64,000 bases of DNA, taken from the NCBI RefSeq assembly GCF_009696005.1, contig NZ_VUMV01000004.1, forward strand, positions 62,001 to 126,000. Reading direction: 5' to 3'. The notes beneath the pieces are model-generated. The model worked only from the letters and a program-made list of their open reading frames with translations. It was not told the DNA's origin and did no database searches. A program made the position numbers and the translations under genes. This stretch comes from Bilifractor porci (GTDB lineage Bacteria; Bacillota; Clostridia; Lachnospirales; Lachnospiraceae). How positions within the stretch are numbered: position 1 is the stretch's first letter; each line of letters opens with the position of its first letter. This document shows, in pieces, positions 8,267 to 16,612 of the stretch.

Positions 8267-9205
8267 TCAGACGGTTTCGGCGGAATCCTTGATATCCGGA
8301 ATAAGCTCCACATAAATCTGATCAAATTTTCTGGCCAGGCTTTTCCGGATATTCCGGCGGATCAGCGACCAGTGACTGATGTCAATCAGGCTGCTGTCCG
8401 GCTTCTGTGTCAGATAGACTTCAATCCATACCTTGCGCCCGGTCTGAATGACATCGAGAAAAGAACAGGTATAGGGATAGTTCTCCAGGCTTGTCTCCAC
8501 CGATGCCCGGATCATCTGCATGGTCTCCTCGTCCGGGGCAAACAGCATCAGTTTGCGGAAACCGCTGATCAGCGATGCCACCGGCTCCCTCAAAAGGAAT
8601 ATCGCCATCACGATGGCCAGGACGGAATCCATGTACGGGGCCAGAGATGACAGCGGGGTGTTTTTCAAGGCGCTCTGGGCGAAGAATGCCACCGAGATTC
8701 CCATGCTGTTGACGACATCCTGCTTCCACAGAAACACCTCCGACTGTATGGTCGGAGTGGTGTATTTCTTACTCAGACGGTGCAGGATGATCCAGGCAGC
8801 CAGGCACAGAAATCCGATCACCATCTCGTATACGGCGACTCCGCTTACATCCACCGTATGGCCGCCCTGGAGAATCACACGCACATTTTCATAGATCATC
8901 ACACAGATAACAGCCAGGAGAATCCCGTACTTGATGATCAGAAAAACGGATTCCACCTGGGCGTACCCGTATGGGTGCTTTTCTGTGACCGGCTTATACA
9001 GAAGCGGGATCAGAACCAGAAAAGGTCCGAGCAGAATCAGATCCGCCACGTCAAAAACGCCGTCCATCAGCACCGTGTAGGAATGAAGTACCGCAGCCAT
9101 GATCACCTCGGTAATAGTGAACAGAAGGCTTCCCACAAAAGAAAACCGGAGAATTCTCTCCTCCGCCCTTTTTTTATCCTGCATTGATTTTTCCGTGGTA
9201 CTCAC
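8267..9205 (-). CDS. Cation diffusion facilitator family transporter
   Basis: 312-residue membrane antiporter of the CDF family that moves divalent metals out of the cytoplasm in exchange for protons. About six membrane helices (residues 20-215) are followed by a cytoplasmic ferredoxin-like domain. The TM2 site is DGVFD, which keeps both acidic ligands. The TM5 site reads LWKQD, so the His found four residues before the Asp in zinc transporters is Leu here. The HPYGY loop after TM2 is a family landmark. It is last of a four-gene operon (12615 to 8267), 11 bases after the ATPase gene. Specificity (Mn, Fe or other) is uncertain because the TM5 site is atypical. Confidence 0.88.
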   Translation of the reverse strand: MSTTEKSMQDKKRAEERILRFSFVGSLLFTITEVIMAAVLHSYTVLMDGVFDVADLILLGPFLVLIPLLYKPVTEKHPYGYAQVESVFLIIKYGILLAVICVMIYENVRVILQGGHTVDVSGVAVYEMVIGFLCLAAWIILHRLSKKYTTPTIQSEVFLWKQDVVNSMGISVAFFAQSALKNTPLSSLAPYMDSVLAIVMAIFLLREPVASLISGFRKLMLFAPDEETMQMIRASVETSLENYPYTCSFLDVIQTGRKVWIEVYLTQKPDSSLIDISHWSLIRRNIRKSLARKFDQIYVELIPDIKDSAETV

Positions 9206-9216
9206 AAATTCACTCC

Positions 9217-10251
9217 CTACTCGGTAATTTTTAACGCGATTCGGTAAAACACCGGATCATCCAGTGCCTCCTGCCAGGTAGAATAGGGAACCAGGGAACC
9301 GAAAATACTTTCCGGAGAAAAGCGAAGACCGTCCGAATGGTATTCATTGGAAAGGAGGACACACTCGCACCGTGGCAGGAGATCCGGATTCTGCAGAAGC
9401 TTCTGCATCTTTCTGTTGGAGATCTCGTTGTTTTCCGTCACCATCACCAGAAGGCTGGCCATTCCCAGCAGTTCCGCCCCGTCCGGGCCGAGCACGGTTC
9501 CGATATCCATAACAATGTAGTCAAAATCCTCTTTGTTTTTCAGAATATCCAGCAGATTCAGCCACTCTCTCATGCCTACATGCAGGGCCGGAAGATATTT
9601 CTGAAACGGCTTCAGATAGGAAATTCCATCCGTCTTGGTATTGTTCAGAATGGTCCAGTAGGTGTCTTCCGTGGGCTGCTGCAGCTTCCGGGCCAGATCC
9701 TCATCCGCGGTATCCGTGAAGGGATAAAACGCCGCTGTGCTCTGCATGGCGTCGCAGCTGACCAGAAGAACCTTCTGATCCAGCTTTTTCAGCTTGCGGG
9801 CAATGGCCAGCGCGGCCAGGCTCTTGCCGCATCCCCCGATGGGAGAATAGACGGCAATCATGCGAGCGGATTTTTTTTCACTTCCGGGACGGTCATTCAG
9901 AAGCCCCATACTGCAGAGTTTCTGGTCAATAGTACGGAATACCTCTTCCTCCGGAACATATTTCATTAGTACCTTGACATTTTCCGGATAGATTCTCCCT
10001 ACCTCGACCTCCGGCGTCATCAGAAAAATATTGCCGATTTCATGCATCTGCAGATATTCCCCGTAGGATCTCTGATCCACAACAAGAAGGTCTATCTGCT
10101 TTCTGTCAGTAAAGAACTTTTCTACATAAGCAGAATCCGTTATGAACTGTACTCTCATAAAAGGAGAATACCGCCGGAAAAGCTCCTCTTCATACTGTTT
10201 CAGATATTCATGATCGGTATCAATAACGACCAGATTCCATTTTTCATCCAT
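9217..10251 (-). CDS. Receiver-like/ParA-MinD ATPase, CpaE/TadZ-like
   Basis: 344-residue soluble protein. Residues 5-110 look like a response-regulator-type fold (VVIDTD near residue 8, LLVVDQ near 55) without clear phosphoacceptor geometry. Residues 130-344 form a MinD/ParA-class ATPase with the deviant Walker A SPIGGCGKS at 136-144, followed by VLLVSCD and YIVMDIG strands. This layout matches CpaE/TadZ, which position Flp pilus machines, but no pilus genes are in the window. It lies between an FHA protein (25 bases upstream) and a CDF transporter (11 bases downstream). In this setting it may organise a membrane-associated signalling complex; the role is inferred, not known. Confidence 0.78.
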   Translation of the reverse strand: MDEKWNLVVIDTDHEYLKQYEEELFRRYSPFMRVQFITDSAYVEKFFTDRKQIDLLVVDQRSYGEYLQMHEIGNIFLMTPEVEVGRIYPENVKVLMKYVPEEEVFRTIDQKLCSMGLLNDRPGSEKKSARMIAVYSPIGGCGKSLAALAIARKLKKLDQKVLLVSCDAMQSTAAFYPFTDTADEDLARKLQQPTEDTYWTILNNTKTDGISYLKPFQKYLPALHVGMREWLNLLDILKNKEDFDYIVMDIGTVLGPDGAELLGMASLLVMVTENNEISNRKMQKLLQNPDLLPRCECVLLSNEYHSDGLRFSPESIFGSLVPYSTWQEALDDPVFYRIALKITE

Positions 10252-10276
10252 TACTGATACATGTCCTTTTCTTTAC

Positions 10277-11098
10277 TCACTCTACCGTGAAGGTGCAGTC
10301 TCCGAACCGGAGCACCGTACCGCTTCCGATCGGCACCTCTGTGTTTGGCGTGATCTTCTGATCATTGACATAGGTTCCCAGGTCGCTCCCAAGATCGCAC
10401 ACATAAAAATTTATCTCATTCCATCCGATTTTTGCGTGAACCGGACTGACACTCTCCGAGCCCTCAATCAGCCCGTTTGCTTCCACCGGGTCTGAACCGA
10501 TCAGAAACGCTTCATGATCCACGCGGAAAAGCAGCTCCTTCGGGGTATTGACGCTCTTCAGGCAGAGCATCTCGTCCTCCTCCGGCATTCTCCGCTCAAT
10601 GGCTTCCTTCAGGGAGTCCCAGCTGCCGAAATTTTTTTCCTTCTGATAGCTGATCTGCCGGTTAACGGCCTCCCCGCCTTCTGTCCTGGAGAAAATATCT
10701 TCCATCAGCGCATAGACGCGTCTCTGGTAGATCCGGCTGTTCTGCTGATCCGGAGGCAGAACGGCGGGAAGAGCGATCAGAAACACCCTCCGCTGCGGAT
10801 CCAGATAGATGCTGTCCACATCCCAGACAACATTCTCCGGCGAAATCACCCCGTTTTTTTCCAGATTCTGAATCCGGTCCAGAACCGCCCTGGCGACAGC
10901 GCATACTTCTTCCACACTCATATCGGCCGAAGCTTTTGAAAATTCCTCCAGGCCGTCCGGAAAAAAGCCGAGCTTGATCCTGTCATTATAATGCGCGTAG
11001 CTGCAGGGAAGAAGCCCGGCAGATAATCCTTCCTCCTTCAGATAGGCAAACGCCTCCTGGTCCAGCTGTTCTTCTGATTCCAGTAAAAAATCTCTCAC
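10277..11098 (-). CDS. FHA-domain protein with DUF6382-like N-terminus
   Basis: 273-residue protein. Residues 1-170 resemble the DUF6382-type domain often found before FHA domains in Lachnospiraceae; I know this only as an uncharacterised family. Residues 190-273 are a forkhead-associated domain that binds phosphothreonine peptides: GS at 201-202 (usually GR), SVSPVHAKI at 216-224, and LGSDLGTYVN at 236-245. Only the Arg that contacts phosphate is replaced in the first motif. It is second in the operon, between the tailed dehydroquinase (35 bases) and the CpaE-like ATPase (25 bases). A Ser/Thr kinase to provide its ligand is not in the window. Confidence 0.8.
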   Translation of the reverse strand: MRDFLLESEEQLDQEAFAYLKEEGLSAGLLPCSYAHYNDRIKLGFFPDGLEEFSKASADMSVEEVCAVARAVLDRIQNLEKNGVISPENVVWDVDSIYLDPQRRVFLIALPAVLPPDQQNSRIYQRRVYALMEDIFSRTEGGEAVNRQISYQKEKNFGSWDSLKEAIERRMPEEDEMLCLKSVNTPKELLFRVDHEAFLIGSDPVEANGLIEGSESVSPVHAKIGWNEINFYVCDLGSDLGTYVNDQKITPNTEVPIGSGTVLRFGDCTFTVE

Positions 11099-11133
11099 TT
11101 TCCTCGCTGCCTCCGCGTGCCGTTGTCAGGCAC

Positions 11134-12615
11134 TTATCCCTGCAGAGCCTCCAGAATCGTCCGCAGTGTCGATACGGGAATCTGTCCCGGCGCGGATTCG
11201 GCGTCAACGGTCCCGAATGTCACACAGGAGCCTGTCAGAGCCCCGCTGACCCGTGAAACCATGCCGATTTTTCCCATAGCAATCGCGATCACCGGCTTAT
11301 CCGTCAGACGGTTTTCTTCCTCTGCCATTTCCATCATTTTCAGGACATCCCTGCTGTCTGACGGCATGGCCGCCAGTTTCAGGACATCTGCCCCGGTTCT
11401 GCTGATCCGGTTCATAAGCTCCATCTGTTCCGGTTTCTTCGGCATCCTCCCGAAGAAATGCGCCGAGCCGATGACCGGCTTCTGTCTTGCCTGTATTTCC
11501 CTGGTCAGAATCTCCATGTCGGAATCGGTGCGGAGCTCCTCTACATCAATGGCTGACACCTCCGGCCTCTCCGCCGCATGAAGCAGCAGGCCGATGTAAT
11601 CCTCGGGGTAGAGGGCTATCCGCCCGCCCTCTGTGGCCGTGCGGATGGTAAACAGGATCGGAAGGCCGTCCAGCACATCCGCCATCTTTTTCAGTGCCCG
11701 GTCAACCGCAGGGAAAACAGAACTTACCGTATTGACCGGGAGTTCCCCGCTTTCCGGACACGCCTCCAGCGGGTGAATCTCCTCAAAACAATCCACCCTC
11801 CACTCGACAAAATCCGGAAATACAGAGGCGACATTGGCTGCCTGATCGACAATTTCTTCCAAGGTACGGCCGGTGATCGGAACACAGATTTTAGGCATGC
11901 CCTCCCCGAGAACTACCGACCGTTCTCCCTGTCCCAGACGTACTGTTTTTTTGGGCACTGCCTTTTTCTTCTTTTTCCCCTTTTTACCTTTTTTATTCTT
12001 TCTTCCCCACTCATAGAGCGAGACTGTTTTTGTTTTCGGGGCTGCTGTTTCCGTCAATGTTTCCCCATCGGTTTCCGGGGCAGCGGCAGCCTCCTCTTTC
12101 CGGGGCAGCTGCTCTTCCGGAATCACCTTTCTTACGGTTTCTTCCGGGGGAACTTCCTTTTTTCCGTGCGGAACAGTTTCCTCATCTGCGTTCTCCTCCG
12201 GAAGCTCTTCCGTATGTGCAGTTTCTGCCGCCTGCGGGAAAGGCGCTTCTCTCTCCGTCTTCTGCAGAGAAAACGACTCTTCCTGCGAAGCCTTCTCTTC
12301 CTCCCAGATCTTTTCCGCTGTTCCGGCCGACACCTCTGCCGGGCTCTCTTCTCCGGGAACATCCGCTGCCTTCTGCACGTCCGGGCAGGCCTGTTCTTCG
12401 GAAGATTCTGCAGCTCCGGATTCCGTCTTTCCCCCGGAATCCTGAGCAGGCGAAGACACCGCTTCCGCGGATGCCTGTTCCAGTGCTGTCCCGGCTGTTT
12501 CTCCTGCCGTGCCTTTCTCTGTCTCTGGCGTGTATTCTGTATCGGAACCTTCCCGGCTTACTTCCTCTGCAGGAACCGCTGCTTTTTTATTACGCTTTCT
12601 GCCAAATAACCACAT
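11134..12615 (-). CDS. aroD: Type I 3-dehydroquinate dehydratase with long acidic N-terminal tail
   Basis: Shikimate-pathway enzyme, dehydrating 3-dehydroquinate through a Schiff base. The ATG at 12615 is chosen (AGAGGA nine bases upstream), giving 493 residues. The catalytic domain occupies about 241-493, the whole usual length of type I enzymes: EWRVD at the substrate site, TIRTATEGG, catalytic His386 in GSAHF, Schiff-base Lys413 in VLKLAAMP, SR at 454-455 and APGQI near the end. Before it lie about 205 residues rich in Glu, Ala, Thr and Pro, plus a Lys cluster at 206-222. The tail has no recognised fold and is unusual for AroD. It heads an operon with FHA, CpaE-like and CDF genes and is divergent from aroE. 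Confidence 0.88.
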   Translation of the reverse strand: MWLFGRKRNKKAAVPAEEVSREGSDTEYTPETEKGTAGETAGTALEQASAEAVSSPAQDSGGKTESGAAESSEEQACPDVQKAADVPGEESPAEVSAGTAEKIWEEEKASQEESFSLQKTEREAPFPQAAETAHTEELPEENADEETVPHGKKEVPPEETVRKVIPEEQLPRKEEAAAAPETDGETLTETAAPKTKTVSLYEWGRKNKKGKKGKKKKKAVPKKTVRLGQGERSVVLGEGMPKICVPITGRTLEEIVDQAANVASVFPDFVEWRVDCFEEIHPLEACPESGELPVNTVSSVFPAVDRALKKMADVLDGLPILFTIRTATEGGRIALYPEDYIGLLLHAAERPEVSAIDVEELRTDSDMEILTREIQARQKPVIGSAHFFGRMPKKPEQMELMNRISRTGADVLKLAAMPSDSRDVLKMMEMAEEENRLTDKPVIAIAMGKIGMVSRVSGALTGSCVTFGTVDAESAPGQIPVSTLRTILEALQG

Positions 12616-12697
12616 TTTACTTTTTCCTCTTAAATTCTTATGCCAGCGCCGCTTTTCATACAAGTTTCCCGCGTCACACGATGCTGTCAGGGATTCT

Positions 12698-12750
12698 ATT
12701 ATAAGTGTATTTCTTTTTTTTTGCAACGCTGGCGAGAACCATGCTATACT
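12698..12750. promoter_or_regulatory. Divergent overlapping promoters of aroD and aroE
   Basis: TTGCAA at 12721-12726 is its own reverse complement and can serve as -35 in both directions. On the plus strand an 18-base spacer leads to TATACT (12745-12750) for aroE. On the minus strand a 17-base spacer leads to a perfect TATAAT (12703-12698) for aroD. RNA polymerase could therefore occupy only one direction at a time. Confidence 0.6.
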
Positions 12751-12812
12751 TCGGTGCAGAATCCGGAACAAATCCGGAACAGAATCTGCCGTATCAGAAA
12801 GGAGTCAGCAAC

Positions 12813-13679
12813 ATGGAAGTCAGAATTACCGGTAAAACCCGTCTGACCGGCCTTCTGGGAAGCCCTGTTTCCCACAGCCTGTCGCCGGCCATGCACAACC
12901 GCGCTTTCCAGTATCTCGGCCTGGATTATGTATATCTCTGCTTCGACGTGGGGGAGAAAGACCTGAGAACGGCCGTTGAGGGGCTGAAAATCTGCGGGAT
13001 CCGCGGATTCAACTGCACCATGCCGGATAAAAGCAGAATGCTCGATCTGACCGACAGCTGTTCCAGGGCGGCAGAAATGATCGGTGCCGTGAACACGGTT
13101 CTGAATGAGGATGGAATCCTGACCGGATATAACACAGACGGCATCGGCTTTATGCGGGCGGCATCCGAAAACGGTTTTACTCCGGACGGAAAGGCTGTCA
13201 CCATTCTTGGTGCCGGCGGCGCCGCCACCGCCATTGCCGTACAGGCTGCTCTGGACGGGATCAGCCGTCTTACCATCGCGGCAAGGCCGGGCAGCCGTTT
13301 TCATGACCGGACCGTGTCCCTGCTGGAGTCCATTTCCCGGAACACCGGATGCCGGACGGAACTGACGGACATCCGTGACAAAAAAGAGCTGGAGCAAAAC
13401 CTTTCCTCCTGCGACCTACTGGTACAGGCCACCCCTGTCGGAATGCATCCCTCCGAGGGGCAGACCATCCTGGATGATTTTTCCAGCTTAAAAAAAGGCG
13501 CCCTGGTGGCAGACCTGATCTATCATCCGAGGCAGACTGCTTTCCTGAAGCTCGCGGAGGATTCCGGTTTCCGCACCTTTAACGGTCTGCGCATGCTTCT
13601 GTACCAGGGTGCAGAAGCCTTCCGGATCTGGACGGGAGAGGATATGCCGACCGACCAGGTTCTTCCTCTTCTGCAGTAA
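12813..13679 (+). CDS. aroE: Shikimate dehydrogenase
   Basis: 288-residue NADP-dependent shikimate dehydrogenase, the step after AroD. The ATG at 12813 has AAAGGAG eight bases upstream; the frame is open further back but without a ribosome site. Substrate motifs are SPVSHSLSPAMHN near residue 15 and NCTMPDK near 65 with the catalytic Lys. NTDGIGF follows near 110 and the dinucleotide-binding GAGGAATAI near 135. A GLRMLLYQGAEAF segment near the C-terminus is typical. It is the only plus-strand gene in the first 36 kb and is divergent from the aroD operon, with promoters that appear to share a -35 hexamer. Confidence 0.95.
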   Translation: MEVRITGKTRLTGLLGSPVSHSLSPAMHNRAFQYLGLDYVYLCFDVGEKDLRTAVEGLKICGIRGFNCTMPDKSRMLDLTDSCSRAAEMIGAVNTVLNEDGILTGYNTDGIGFMRAASENGFTPDGKAVTILGAGGAATAIAVQAALDGISRLTIAARPGSRFHDRTVSLLESISRNTGCRTELTDIRDKKELEQNLSSCDLLVQATPVGMHPSEGQTILDDFSSLKKGALVADLIYHPRQTAFLKLAEDSGFRTFNGLRMLLYQGAEAFRIWTGEDMPTDQVLPLLQ

Positions 13680-13759
13680 CCGCCGCACGCCCGTCACGGA
13701 AATCGGAGCGGAGGAAACCAAGTCAGACACGTGGGGCGCGCCGCCGGGCGCACCACGAC

Positions 13760-13800
13760 AAAGGCTGCCGCTTTACACAGGTAAAGGGCAGCCTTTTCTA
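13760..13800 (+). terminator. aroE terminator
   Basis: AAGGCTGCC pairs with GGCAGCCTT, extended inside by CTTTAC/GTAAAG around an ACAG loop. T-rich sequence follows on the plus strand; on the minus strand TTTGTC follows, so weak bidirectional use is possible. Confidence 0.88.
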
Positions 13801-13815
13801 TCTTTTCTATAACCG

Positions 13816-13846
13816 GTCAGGCTGCATACTCCGGCTGCAGCCTGAC
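13816..13846 (-). terminator. Hairpin after ftsZ
   Basis: Perfect 11-bp stem GTCAGGCTGCA/TGCAGCCTGAC starting 14 bases after the ftsZ stop. It has no T run of its own, so it may stabilise the mRNA 3' end or act with the hairpin at 13760-13800. Confidence 0.4.
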
Positions 13847-13859
13847 AACTCCTGATACA

Positions 13860-14996
13860 TTAATATTTCTTCTGCAGGAAATCCGGAATCTGGATATCCT
13901 TCTTCGGCGTAGTCGGCACCTTCGGTGTTACCGGGTTCTTGGGAAGATTGAAGGAAGGCATCTTGTAGCCCGCGGACGCAAAAGAATTCTTTTTGGTCTC
14001 TTCCTCCTCTTTCTTCTTCCCTGCCACGCTTGCCTCTTTGGTCGTCGCGTCGTCCAGTCCGGTGGCGATCACTGTGATCTTCGCGGTATCCGGCTGGGAA
14101 TCGTCGTACATCGCGCCGAAGATAATATTTGCGTCCTCCCCGGCCAGCTGCTGTACATAGCTTGCGGCATCGTTCGCGTCCATCAGGCTGATGTCTCCGG
14201 AAATATTGATGATAACATGGCTTGCGCCATCGATTGTGGTCTCCAGCAGCGGACTCTGAACGGCCTTCTGAACCGCTTCCATGGCCTTGTCGTCGCCCTT
14301 GGCCTCTCCGATACCGATGTGCGCCACGCCCTTGTCCTTCATGACTGTCTGGACATCCGCAAAGTCAAGGTTAATCAGGGCAGGCTGGTTAATCAGGTCT
14401 GTAATTCCCTGTACTGCCTCCTGAAGGACCTCATCTGCCTTGGCAAGCGCCTCCGGCATGGTCGTCCTGCGGTCTACTATTTCCAGAAGCTTGTCGTTCG
14501 GAATGACAATCAGCGTATCAACGTTCTTTTTCAGCTTTTCAATGCCGTTCAGCGCGTTTGTCATACGGGTGCGCGCCTCAAACCGGAATGGTTTGGTGAC
14601 AACGCCTACGGTCAGGCAGCCCATCTCCTTGGCAAGACCGGCTACAACAGGAGCAGCGCCTGTACCGGTTCCGCCTCCCATTCCGCAGGTCACGAACACC
14701 ATATCCGCGCCTTCAAACAGCTTCTTAATTTCCTCCACGCTCTCTTCCGCGGCTTTTTCGCCGACCTCCGGCTTGGCTCCCGCGCCGAGACCCTTGGTTA
14801 CCTTTTCACCGATCTGGAGAACCGTAGGCGCCTTGCAGAGAGCAAGTGCCTGTTTATCCGTATTAATTCCGACAAATTCCACACCGCCGATACCTTCATC
14901 TACCATGCGGTTGACCGCGTTGTTGCCGGCGCCGCCGACACCGATCACAACGATTCTTGCCGAAGATTCCGCTTCGTTTGACATGATTTCTAACAA
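13860..14996 (-). CDS. ftsZ: Cell division GTPase FtsZ
   Basis: 378-residue tubulin-like GTPase that builds the division ring. The start is taken as TTG at 14996, because AAAGGAGG lies seven bases upstream and the resulting [11 protein letters not shown] matches the MLEI start seen in related clostridial FtsZ; the next ATG is 12 bases further in. Motifs: [14 protein letters not shown] near residue 20, and the GTP signature [10 protein letters not shown] near residue 105. A Lys/Pro-rich linker ends in the conserved C-terminal peptide IPDFLQKKY, which docks FtsA/SepF-type partners. It is last of the division cluster but has its own promoter about 225 bases upstream. No ftsA precedes it. Confidence 0.97.
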   Translation of the reverse strand: MLEIMSNEAESSARIVVIGVGGAGNNAVNRMVDEGIGGVEFVGINTDKQALALCKAPTVLQIGEKVTKGLGAGAKPEVGEKAAEESVEEIKKLFEGADMVFVTCGMGGGTGTGAAPVVAGLAKEMGCLTVGVVTKPFRFEARTRMTNALNGIEKLKKNVDTLIVIPNDKLLEIVDRRTTMPEALAKADEVLQEAVQGITDLINQPALINLDFADVQTVMKDKGVAHIGIGEAKGDDKAMEAVQKAVQSPLLETTIDGASHVIINISGDISLMDANDAASYVQQLAGEDANIIFGAMYDDSQPDTAKITVIATGLDDATTKEASVAGKKKEEEETKKNSFASAGYKMPSFNLPKNPVTPKVPTTPKKDIQIPDFLQKKY

Positions 14997-15221
14997 AACA
15001 CTTCCTCCTTTATGCGCTCTGCGCCTGATTTCCCATTCTGATGACTCACATGCCGCAGCCCGGCTGCGCCTTCTTGTCTGTTCCGAAAATACGACGGCCT
15101 GAAGCACGGCAGGAATTGCATGCCTGTAATTTCCTGTGCCCCGGCGCCCCGGATGCTGACTCACAGTCCGCAAAAAACCGCAAGACTCCTGTAAAGTCCC
15201 GGAGAAGACTGCACACACCTA

Positions 15222-15250
15222 ATAATATAATTCTTCCCCGAATTTATCAA
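15222..15250 (-). promoter_or_regulatory. ftsZ promoter with long leader
   Basis: Minus-strand TTGATA (15250-15245), 17-base spacer, TATTAT (15227-15222). It predicts a leader of about 220 bases before the TTG start. The 322-base gap 14997-15318 otherwise holds no gene; a weak GC-rich hairpin followed by TTTTTT near 15174-15215 could fold in the leader. Confidence 0.6.
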
Positions 15251-15318
15251 CCCTGGTTTTCATATTAAAACCGCATTTTCCGACCCATGTCCAACCCGTG
15301 TCACCCATTTCCGGCACC

Positions 15319-16542
15319 TCAGTACCCATACGTCCCGGAATCATATCCGTAGGTATCCGTTCCGTAGGTACCATCCCCGTAGGTATCGGTTCCGTTGGTG
15401 TCCGTTCCATAAGTGTCTGCCCCATAGGTGTCTGTCCCGTAAGTATCTGTCCCGTCTCCGCCGGTATCGGTTCCATACCGGTCTGTCCCGGTGCCGGAGG
15501 TGTCGGCTCCCTGCGAATACGTGCCGGAGGTATCTGTGCCGGACGAATACGTGTCCTGCGTACCGGTATCCGATGCGCCTTCGCTTCCTGCGTCTGCTCC
15601 CGAAGCAGTACCGGTTCCTGTATCGGAGGTACTGCCGGAGCTGCTGTCCGTCCCGCTCTCCCCCGTGGAAGAACTGCTGTCCGCCCCTGCCTGGTCAAAA
15701 ATGATATTGACGGTATCCTCGGAATAATTCTCCAGATGCAGGGTTCCGGACAGGCCGTCCAGCTGCGGGAGGATGGCGTCCACGCGGGCCATCTTTTCCT
15801 CCAGGAGAGTATCTTTTCCCAGGCAGACGTCTACCGTGCCGTAGTGAAGTGTAATGCTGTTATCCGAATCCACGGAGATACTGTCCGGCTTGATATCAAA
15901 TTTATTAAACAGCCTTGTGACCGCCTGAAGCGTGCTGAAAATTCCGGAATCCGTTACGGAAATCGTCTGTCCCACCTTCAGCGCGTCCTCGGTGAGTCCG
16001 GTTACCTCGACCACATCCGCAAGGGCAGGACGGAACTGTGTGTCCGCCCCCCGCTCTGTCACGGCCTGAAGGGCTCCCGACGTATCTGCGCCGGAGGCAG
16101 AGGAGGCCGCTGTTCCGACCGATTCCGTACTCTCTGTTCCGGTTCCCCCGCTCTGCGTTCCGGACGGAAGCGCCTCCAGGACGACTCCTTCCGAATCAAA
16201 ATAATAGTCAAACGTATCCTGCCTGATAAAGCCTACCGGGGCGTCCTCGTTCACATGCAGCCGCAGGCTGTTATGGCTCTCATATTCCACCGTGATGGAC
16301 TTGATAAACGCCTGACCGGGATCCAGGCTTTTTTTTACAAAAGCAAGATAAAGCGAGTTCCGATCCGCAAAATTCTGGAAAACCATCTCGCGGATCTCCT
16401 GATCGGTGTACCTGGTGGAACCGACAACCGTCACATGAATATCGGAAACATAAAAAAATCCTGCAAAGCAAAGAAACACCGCTGCCAGAACCCCCAGAAT
16501 CATCCCCGCGATTTTTAATCTTCGTTTTGTTTTTTTCCGCAT
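15319..16542 (-). CDS. ftsQ: FtsQ/DivIB-type division protein with repetitive C-terminal tail
   Basis: 407-residue bitopic membrane protein of the divisome. A basic cytoplasmic start and a single membrane helix (about residues 11-31) are followed by a POTRA domain (VTVVGSTRYTDQEI onward). The FtsQ beta domain has DYYFDSEGVV and, after an insert rich in Ser, Thr and Gly (about 125-175), VEVTGL. From about residue 285 the protein becomes a low-complexity tail of Ser, Thr, Asp, Gly and Tyr ending in tandem TDTYG-type repeats. The tail and the insert are absent from standard DivIB proteins of about 250-280 residues. GGAGG precedes the ATG. Assignment rests on fold pattern and cluster position. 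Confidence 0.82.
   Translation of the reverse strand: MRKKTKRRLKIAGMILGVLAAVFLCFAGFFYVSDIHVTVVGSTRYTDQEIREMVFQNFADRNSLYLAFVKKSLDPGQAFIKSITVEYESHNSLRLHVNEDAPVGFIRQDTFDYYFDSEGVVLEALPSGTQSGGTGTESTESVGTAASSASGADTSGALQAVTERGADTQFRPALADVVEVTGLTEDALKVGQTISVTDSGIFSTLQAVTRLFNKFDIKPDSISVDSDNSITLHYGTVDVCLGKDTLLEEKMARVDAILPQLDGLSGTLHLENYSEDTVNIIFDQAGADSSSSTGESGTDSSSGSTSDTGTGTASGADAGSEGASDTGTQDTYSSGTDTSGTYSQGADTSGTGTDRYGTDTGGDGTDTYGTDTYGADTYGTDTNGTDTYGDGTYGTDTYGYDSGTYGY
15328..15500 (-). repeat. Tandem coding repeats in the FtsQ tail
   Basis: In-frame degenerate 15- to 18-base units encode YGTDT-like pentapeptides and variants. Such slippage-prone DNA can vary in copy number between strains. Confidence 0.75.
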
Positions 16543-16612
16543 GGGATTCCTCCGTTACTTACTCTTACCCGGATTTTCGCGGCGGAACAGATCTATATCC
16601 GCAAAAACCACT

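Noticed and set aside
13860-15218. 452-residue FtsZ from an upstream GTG
   Set aside because: The extra 74 residues are unlike FtsZ, cross the ftsZ leader, and lack a ribosome site; TTG at 14996 has one.
15328-15500. CRISPR-like regular repeats
   Set aside because: The units are in-frame coding repeats without unique spacers.
15298-16518. 406-codon plus-strand frame opposite ftsQ
   Set aside because: Composition mirrors the FtsQ repeats; no start site or domain. Antisense shadow.
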